A program made the translations under genes and the position numbers. A model generated the notes under the pieces. The model was not told the origin of the DNA, did no database searches, and saw only the letters and a program-made list of their open reading frames with translations. Shown one piece after another: positions 58,650 to 64,000 of a DNA stretch of 64,000 nt (the stretch's first letter is position 1; every line of letters starts with the position of its first letter). The stretch covers positions 310,001 through 374,000 of the forward strand of contig NZ_LQIV01000001.1 in assembly GCF_001500125.1 (NCBI RefSeq), in the 5' to 3' direction. Source of the stretch: Mycobacterium sp. IS-1742. Lineage in GTDB: Bacteria; Actinomycetota; Actinomycetes; Mycobacteriales; Mycobacteriaceae.

Positions 58650-59453
58650 CTAGACGGTGACCGAGGCGCCGCGGTCCAGCTCGATGACCCGTTCGGCCAG
58701 GCCGCGCCGCGTCATCTCCTCCAGGAAGTCCGACAGCGGCGAGGCGAACACCCCGTAGTCGTTGAAGTGCACGGGAATGACCTTCGGCAGGTCGAGCAGT
58801 TCGGCCGCGCCGGCTCCCTGCCTGCCGTCCATCGTGACCGTGAGCCCGAACGGGAGGTGCCTGCCGAACGGCAGCCGGGTGCCGCCGAGGTGCAGGATGC
58901 CGGCGTCGATGTCGGGGAAGCGGCGGGGAATTTCGTCGAGTTCCTCGATGAGCAGCGTGTCGCCGGAGATGTAGACCCGGCGCGTCGGGCCGTCGGCGCC
59001 GGAGACCTCCACCATCGAGCCCATCACCGGGGGCAGCGCGCGGTTGATCGGCGTGGGCGCGTGCCGTCCCGGCAGTGCGGTGACGGTGACCGTTGTGGCG
59101 CCCTTGGTGATCGTGTGCCGCTGCCAGGTGTCCAGTGCGACGGAGTGGCCGAACCCGCGCCTGCGCAACCGTTTGGCCGCATGCGCGGTGGTGATCACCG
59201 GCAACGTGCGGTCGAGCCCGTTCTGGGCCACCCGATCCCAGTGGTCGCCGTGCATGTGGGACAACAGCACCCCGTCGAGCGGCGGGAGCCGGTCGATGTC
59301 GAGCGCCGGATCGTGCAGCCGCTTCGACAACAACCCGTAGCCCAGATACGCGTGCTGGCCACGGTGCAGGAAGTTCGGGTCCGTCAGCAGCGTTACGCCA
59401 CCGGCGGTCAGCAGCGTGGTGGCGTTGCCGATGAAGGTCACCGTGATGTCCAT
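58650..59453 (-). CDS. Metallo-beta-lactamase-fold hydrolase (UlaG-like)
   Basis: A 267-residue protein: MDITVTFIGNATTLLTAGGV, the zinc motif LLSHMHGDHWDRV (H-x-H-x-D-H), later GRHAPTPINRALPPVMGSMV, VYISGDTLLIEELDEI and VIPVHFNDYGVFASPLSDFL. This is the L-ascorbate-6-phosphate-lactonase-like (UlaG) branch. It probably hydrolyses a lactone or phosphate ester. It converges on the MFS gene with a 4-base gap and diverges from the ligase gene. Confidence 0.8.
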   Translation of the reverse strand: MDITVTFIGNATTLLTAGGVTLLTDPNFLHRGQHAYLGYGLLSKRLHDPALDIDRLPPLDGVLLSHMHGDHWDRVAQNGLDRTLPVITTAHAAKRLRRRGFGHSVALDTWQRHTITKGATTVTVTALPGRHAPTPINRALPPVMGSMVEVSGADGPTRRVYISGDTLLIEELDEIPRRFPDIDAGILHLGGTRLPFGRHLPFGLTVTMDGRQGAGAAELLDLPKVIPVHFNDYGVFASPLSDFLEEMTRRGLAERVIELDRGASVTV

Positions 59454-59513
59454 GACGCCGTGCTACCCACGTTCATCCCGGTTATGCGCACGGGCGTCAC
59501 TAGCATCGGCGGA

Positions 59514-60992
59514 GTGGGCGAAGAAGTGAAGCAGACCGACTTCAGCCGGGCGCACCGTCGCGAGTACCGCCGCAAGGTGCAGCTGTGTCTCGACGTGTTC
59601 GAGACGATGCTGGCGCAGTCGAGCTTCGAGTTCGAGCGTCCGCTGACCGGTATGGAGATCGAGTGCAACCTCGTCGACGCCGACTACCAGCCGGCGATGA
59701 GCAATTCCGAGGTGCTCGCATCGATCGCCGATCCGGCCTACCAGACCGAATTGGGCGCCTACAACATCGAATTCAACGTGCCGCCCCGCCCGCTGCCCGG
59801 CCGGGCCGCCCTCGAGTTGGAGGCCGAGGTGCGCGCCAGCCTCAACGCGGCCGAGGGCAAGGCCGACTCCGACGGCGCCCACATCGTGATGATCGGCATC
59901 CTGCCGACGCTGATGCCCGAACACCTCGCGAGCAACTGGATGAGCCAGTCGACGCGCTACCAGGCGCTCAACGACTCGATCTTCACCGCGCGCGGCGAGG
60001 ACATCCTCATCGACATCGCCGGCCCGGAACGGCTGAGCCTGCAGGCGGCGTCGATCGCCCCGGAGTCGGCGTGCACCAGCATGCAGCTGCACCTGCAGGT
60101 CTCCCCCGCCGATTTCGCGCGTAACTGGAACGCCGCCCAGGTCGTCGCGGGGCCGCAGTTGGCATTGGGCGCCAACTCGCCTTACTTCTTCGGCCATCAG
60201 CTGTGGGCCGAGACGCGCATCGAACTGTTCACCCAGGCCACCGACACCCGGCCCGACGAGCTGAAGACCCAGGGCGTCCGGCCGCGGGTCTGGTTCGGCG
60301 AACGCTGGATCACCTCGATCTTCGACCTGTTCGAAGAAAACGTCCGGTACTTCCCGTCGCTGTTGCCCGAGGTGTCCGACGAGGATCCGGTCGCCGAACT
60401 GGCCGCCGGCCGCACCCCGAGACTCTCGGAGCTGCGGTTGCACAACGGCACGATCTACCGGTGGAACCGCCCCGTCTACGACGTGGTGAACGGCAAACCG
60501 CACCTGCGGGTGGAGAACCGCGTGCTGCCGGCCGGCCCCACGGTGATCGACATGCTCGCCAACTCGGCGTTTTACTACGGCGTGCTGCGCACGATGTCCG
60601 AGGAGGACCGGCCGCTGTGGACGAAGTTGAGCTTCGCCGCGGCCGAGCACAACTTCCGCGACGCCGCGCAGAACGGGATGGATGCGCGGCTGTACTGGCC
60701 GGGAATGGGAGAGGTGACACCCGACGAACTGGTGCTGCGACAGCTACTTCCGATGGCCGACGAGGGTCTGCGCCGGTGGGGCGTCGCGACCGAGGTGCGC
60801 GACCGCTACCTCGGGGTGATCGAGGGCCGGGCCAAGACCGGCCGCAACGGCGCGGCCTGGCAGATCGCCACCGTGCACGCGCTGCAGGAACGCGGCCTGG
60901 CCCGACCCGCCGCGCTGGCCGAGATGCTGCGGTTGTACTGCCAGCGCATGCACAGCAACGAGCCCGTGCACTCCTGGGACGGTCCCGCGTAG
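59514..60992 (+). CDS. GCS2-like carboxylate-amine ligase (Rv3698-like)
   Basis: A 492-residue protein from GTG 59514; an ATG at 59484 or GTG at 59526 are alternatives and no ribosome binding site decides. The glutamate-cysteine ligase fold is seen in FERPLTGMEIECNLVDADYQ, LGAYNIEFNVPPRPLPGRAA, NSPYFFGHQLWAETRIELFT and the C-terminal RMHSNEPVHSW. The same gene stands here in M. tuberculosis (Rv3698) with unknown product. It is 10 bases from the methyltransferase gene and converges on the ergothioneine operon. It should join an amine to a gamma-carboxyl group using ATP. Confidence 0.75.
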   Translation: MGEEVKQTDFSRAHRREYRRKVQLCLDVFETMLAQSSFEFERPLTGMEIECNLVDADYQPAMSNSEVLASIADPAYQTELGAYNIEFNVPPRPLPGRAALELEAEVRASLNAAEGKADSDGAHIVMIGILPTLMPEHLASNWMSQSTRYQALNDSIFTARGEDILIDIAGPERLSLQAASIAPESACTSMQLHLQVSPADFARNWNAAQVVAGPQLALGANSPYFFGHQLWAETRIELFTQATDTRPDELKTQGVRPRVWFGERWITSIFDLFEENVRYFPSLLPEVSDEDPVAELAAGRTPRLSELRLHNGTIYRWNRPVYDVVNGKPHLRVENRVLPAGPTVIDMLANSAFYYGVLRTMSEEDRPLWTKLSFAAAEHNFRDAAQNGMDARLYWPGMGEVTPDELVLRQLLPMADEGLRRWGVATEVRDRYLGVIEGRAKTGRNGAAWQIATVHALQERGLARPAALAEMLRLYCQRMHSNEPVHSWDGPA

Positions 60993-61002
60993 GTTTGGAC
61001 CC

Positions 61003-61674
61003 ATGTCGGATGTGATGGATTGGGACAGCGCGTACCGGGGCGAGGGTGTCTTCAGCGGCCCGCCGCCGTGGAGCATCGGCGAACCTCAGCCCGAACTGGC
61101 CGCGTTGCACCGCGCGGGCCGGTTCCGCAGCGACGTGCTCGATGCCGGGTGCGGACACGCCGAGTTGTCACTGGCGTTGGCCGAGGACGGCTACACCGTG
61201 GTCGGTCTCGACATCAGCCCGACGGCGATCGCGGCGGCCAACAAGGCCGCCCAACTGCGTGGCCTGGCCACCGCGAGCTTCGCCCAGGCCGACATCACCG
61301 CGTTCACCGGCTATGACGGGCGCTTCAGCACGATCCTGGACAGCACGCTGTTCCACTCGCTGCCCATCGAGGGGCGCGACGGCTATCTGCGCTCGATCCA
61401 CCGGGCCGCGGCCCCCGGCGCGACGCTGTTCATCCTGGCGTTCGCCAAGGGGGCGTTCCCGCCGCACCTGGAGACCAAGCCGCACGAGGTGGAGGAAGCC
61501 GAACTGCGCGACGCGGTGTCGCGCTATTGGACCGTCGACGACATCCGCCCGGCGTTCATCCACGCCAATGCGCTGCAGATGCCCGGAGCTCCCGTGGACA
61601 TGCCGTACGAGCGCGACGAGAAGGACCGGTTGAAGTTCCCGGCGTTCCTGTTGGCCGCGCACAAGTCCGGTTAG
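61003..61674 (+). CDS. Class I SAM-dependent methyltransferase (Rv3699-like)
   Basis: A 223-residue protein: WDSAYRGEGVFSGPPPWSIG at the start, SAM motif I VLDAGCGHAELSLALAEDGY, GLDISPTAIAAANKAAQLRG, and the post-motif FSTILDSTLFHSLPIEGRDG, in the manner of thiopurine/small-molecule methyltransferases. It starts 10 bases after the ligase gene, so the two form an operon and may act in sequence. Converges on egtE with a 3-base gap. Substrate unknown. Confidence 0.8.
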   Translation: MSDVMDWDSAYRGEGVFSGPPPWSIGEPQPELAALHRAGRFRSDVLDAGCGHAELSLALAEDGYTVVGLDISPTAIAAANKAAQLRGLATASFAQADITAFTGYDGRFSTILDSTLFHSLPIEGRDGYLRSIHRAAAPGATLFILAFAKGAFPPHLETKPHEVEEAELRDAVSRYWTVDDIRPAFIHANALQMPGAPVDMPYERDEKDRLKFPAFLLAAHKSG

Positions 61675-61677
61675 CGG

Positions 61678-62805
61678 TCAGAGCCGCGCCGCCTCGGCCA
61701 GTGCCGCGGCCGTCAGATCGAGTTCGCCGGCGGTGACGTCGACGTGCGGTGAGAGCCGCAGCACCGGCGCCGTCAACTCGCGCGGTGCGCGGCGGGCATC
61801 GCAGGCGGTGGTCACGATGCGTCGTTCGGCGATCAGCCAGGCCCTCACCTTGTGCGGGTCGGCGCCGTCGGTCGGCACCAGCGTCGTGATGGCCGTCGGC
61901 TCGTCCACCGGTTCGACCACGCGCCACCCGGGCACGTCGGCCATCGCCTCGCGGGTCAGCCGGCCGACTTCGGCGAGCCGCGCCCGGACATGGTGTTCCC
62001 CCGCCGCGAGATGCTCGCCGATGGCGACGGAAAACCCCACGCGCGCAGCGGCATTGGATTCGCCGTGTTCGAACTGCTGCCACACGGTCAGCGGTGCGCC
62101 GGGTTCTGACGGCGGGAACCGTGGCCTCAGGGTCTCGGCGAGGTCGGGCCGGACCGCCAACACCCCGACACCGCGAGGCCCGGCCAACCATTTGCGTGAC
62201 GCCGCGTAGATCGCGTCGGGCGCGACGGTGCAGTCGAGGTGGCCGAGGGCCTGGGCGGCGTCCACCACGAGCGGCAGCTTGAGGTCCCGGCACACCTCGG
62301 CCAGGGGGCTCAGCGGCTGCGCGAGGCCGCGGTGGCTGCCCAGTGGCGTCAGATGCACCAGGCCCGGGCGTTCCCGGGCCAACGTGTCGGCGGCGGCGTC
62401 GACGCGCAACCGGCCGTGGTCGTCGACGGGCAGGGCCGACACCCGAAACCCGTTGGCCGCCATGAGCGCGAGGTTCGGCCCATACTCCCCGACCAGGCAC
62501 GCCACCGAGCGGACCCCGGTCCAGCTGCTCAGCAGCAGGTCGAGGGCGTGGTTCGCCCCGGTGGTGAACACGACGTCGGTGGCCGCCAGACCGGTCAGTG
62601 CCGCGACGGCGGCGCGGCCCGCGTCGAGCGCCGGCGCCGCGGCCTCCAGCGCGACGTAGCCGCCCACTTCGGCTTCGTGGCGGGCGTGCTGCGCGGCGGC
62701 GTCGACGGCGGCGAAACCCTGCCGCGAGCACGCTCCGCTGTCGAGGTGCACGCCGGCCGGTTGCGGCCGCGCCGCACGCCAGCGCTCGGCCAGGGTCTCG
62801 GTCAC
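61678..62805 (-). CDS. egtE: Ergothioneine C-S lyase EgtE
   Basis: A 375-residue PLP enzyme. The GTG at 62805 overlaps the egtD stop (GTGA) and decides the start; the longer frame to 62916 lies inside egtD. Motifs: [54 protein letters not shown] (PLP aspartate) and [20 protein letters not shown] (lysine that binds PLP). It cleaves the hercynyl-cysteine sulfoxide to give ergothioneine. Last gene of the egt operon. Confidence 0.9.
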   Translation of the reverse strand: MTETLAERWRAARPQPAGVHLDSGACSRQGFAAVDAAAQHARHEAEVGGYVALEAAAPALDAGRAAVAALTGLAATDVVFTTGANHALDLLLSSWTGVRSVACLVGEYGPNLALMAANGFRVSALPVDDHGRLRVDAAADTLARERPGLVHLTPLGSHRGLAQPLSPLAEVCRDLKLPLVVDAAQALGHLDCTVAPDAIYAASRKWLAGPRGVGVLAVRPDLAETLRPRFPPSEPGAPLTVWQQFEHGESNAAARVGFSVAIGEHLAAGEHHVRARLAEVGRLTREAMADVPGWRVVEPVDEPTAITTLVPTDGADPHKVRAWLIAERRIVTTACDARRAPRELTAPVLRLSPHVDVTAGELDLTAAALAEAARL

Positions 62806-63767
62806 CTGACCGCCAGCGACAGCCCGAAGTCGCCCGCGGGGTCGGTCCAGAAGTGGGTGCGGCGCAGGCCCGCGGCGGCGAGTTCGGCGGCGACGTCGTC
62901 GGGCCGGAACTTGCACGACACCTCGGTGAGCATCTCCTCACCGTCGGCGAAGTCGACGGTGAGGCCGAGCGCTCCGACGTGCACGCGCTGAGGACCGGTG
63001 GCGCGCAACCACATCTCGATGCGCTGCTCGCCGGCGTTCCAGCGGGCCACATGAGCGAAGGCGTCGACGTCGAAGTCGGCGCCGAGTTCGCGGTTGACCA
63101 CGGCGAGCACGTTGCGGTTGAACCGCGCGGTGACGCCCTGGCTGTCGTCGTAGGCGCGGACCAGCCGGTCGGTGTCCTTGACCAGATCGGTGCCCAGCAG
63201 CAGCGCGTCACCGGCGGCCATGGTGTCGGCCAGGGTGGCCAGGAACGACGCTCGGGGCGCGGCCGTGAGGTTGCCGATCGTCGACCCGAGGAAGGCGATC
63301 ACCCGGCGTCCGCCCTGGGGGATCTTGCCGAGATGCTCCTCGAAATCGCCGCAGACGGCTTCGATCTCGAGGCCGGCGTACTCGGTCTCCAGCGCCGCCC
63401 CGGCGCTGCGCAGCACGCCCGCGTCCACGTCGAACGGGATGAACCGGCGCAACGATCCGTGCTCACGCAGCGCCGACAGCAGCATCCGGGTCTTCTCCGA
63501 CGTGCCGCTGCCCAGTTCGACGAGGGTGTCGGCTCCGGTGGCGGCGGCGATCTCCGCTGAGCGGTCGCGCAGGATCCGCGCCTCGGTGCGGGTCGGGTAG
63601 TACTCGGGCAGCCGGGTGATCTGGTCGAACAGATCGCTACCGACGGAGTCGTAGAACCATTTGGGCGGCAACGCCTTCGGGGTCGAGGTGAGCCCGTCGC
63701 GCACGTCCCGGCGCAGCGCCTGCGCCGCGGAGTCGGCCGCCAGGTAGGTGGCGAGGGTGAACGTCAT
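62802..63767 (-). CDS. egtD: L-histidine N-alpha-methyltransferase EgtD
   Basis: A 321-residue protein, the exact length remembered for Rv3701c. It has [40 protein letters not shown], the SAM site [40 protein letters not shown] and [20 protein letters not shown]. It methylates histidine three times to hercynine, the first committed step. The ATG overlaps the egtC stop (63764-63767), so translation is coupled in the operon. Confidence 0.95.
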   Translation of the reverse strand: MTFTLATYLAADSAAQALRRDVRDGLTSTPKALPPKWFYDSVGSDLFDQITRLPEYYPTRTEARILRDRSAEIAAATGADTLVELGSGTSEKTRMLLSALREHGSLRRFIPFDVDAGVLRSAGAALETEYAGLEIEAVCGDFEEHLGKIPQGGRRVIAFLGSTIGNLTAAPRASFLATLADTMAAGDALLLGTDLVKDTDRLVRAYDDSQGVTARFNRNVLAVVNRELGADFDVDAFAHVARWNAGEQRIEMWLRATGPQRVHVGALGLTVDFADGEEMLTEVSCKFRPDDVAAELAAAGLRRTHFWTDPAGDFGLSLAVR

Positions 63768-64000
63768 GCCGGTCCTCTCAGCGCTGTCAACTGCACGGCG
63801 GATCCGTCGGTGCGGACCAGGTGGCGGTCCGGGATCTCCTCCCAGCGCGGGTCGTCGTCATAGGGTTCGCTGGCCAGTGCCACACCGTCACCGGTGCGCA
63901 ACACCGACAGGGTGTCGCCCCACGTGGTGGCGACCATCTCGGATCCGTTGGCGGCCAGGATGTTCAGCCGTGAGCTGGGGTCGCGGGCGGCGACCTCGGC
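63764..64000 (-). CDS. egtC: Ergothioneine amidohydrolase EgtC, C-terminal part (cut by window edge)
   Basis: The last 78 residues of a class II glutamine amidotransferase-like protein: [60 protein letters not shown]. EgtC removes the glutamate from the gamma-glutamyl-hercynylcysteine sulfoxide intermediate. The frame is open to the window's right edge; egtB and egtA should follow beyond it. The stop overlaps the egtD start. Confidence 0.9.
   Translation of the reverse strand, partial: AEVAARDPSSRLNILAANGSEMVATTWGDTLSVLRTGDGVALASEPYDDDPRWEEIPDRHLVRTDGSAVQLTALRGPA

Overview
High-GC actinobacterial DNA from a mycobacterium, most likely a rapid grower (Mycolicibacterium type). The right half follows, gene by gene, the order remembered for M. 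tuberculosis Rv3688c-Rv3702c: YqeY, a Pro/Gly/Tyr-rich membrane protein, a DUF4129 / DUF4350 / MoxR / DUF58 / SpoIIM / RDD cluster, glpK, a GCS2-like ligase, a methyltransferase, and the ergothioneine genes egtE, egtD, egtC. No database search was possible; all names rest on motifs, gene order and family knowledge.

Region 1 (1-34605) is an integrated mobile element. Its left end runs off the window inside a tyrosine integrase. Its right end is a 44-bp duplicate of the 3' part of a tRNA-Pro(CGG) gene. From left to right it holds: integrase, XRE regulator and excisionase; a CHC2/TOPRIM primase-ATPase replication protein; a divergent block of small proteins next to a TetR regulator; a sigma-like protein; a winged-helix protein; an Abi_2/HEPN gene preceded by a candidate structured RNA; small antitoxin-like genes with one decayed duplicate copy; a second sigma-like protein; an EspK-like type VII secretion-associated operon; a MobF relaxase-helicase with a candidate oriT; an EspC-like / lipase / lipoprotein trio that looks like a type VII effector with its partner; and, against the right end, three large defence genes. 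No VirB4, VirD4, TcpA or ESX core gene is visible, so the element looks integrative and mobilizable rather than self-conjugative.

The defence block (25.8-34.4 kb) is the most unusual part: a GmrSD-type (DUF262/DUF1524) protein with a C-terminal alkyltransferase-like domain, a 1220-residue restriction-modification fusion ending in a YprB-like RNase H domain, and a TrlF-type PHP-SMC ATPase.

Region 2 (34.6-42.5 kb) is chromosomal: a cytochrome P450 with a divergent TetR gene and an operator-like palindrome between them, a TesB thioesterase, a heme-oxygenase-like diiron protein, a CDGSH iron-sulfur protein, a HemK-like methyltransferase, small conserved proteins, an F420-type luciferase-like oxidoreductase and YqeY.

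Region 3 (42.5-64 kb) is the conserved Rv3689-like cluster. It is interrupted by a carotenoid oxygenase, a broken GntR regulator, an NCS1 permease and two PadR regulators. Then come glpK, a methyltransferase, an MFS transporter, a metallo-beta-lactamase-fold hydrolase, and the ligase/methyltransferase pair that converges on the ergothioneine operon.
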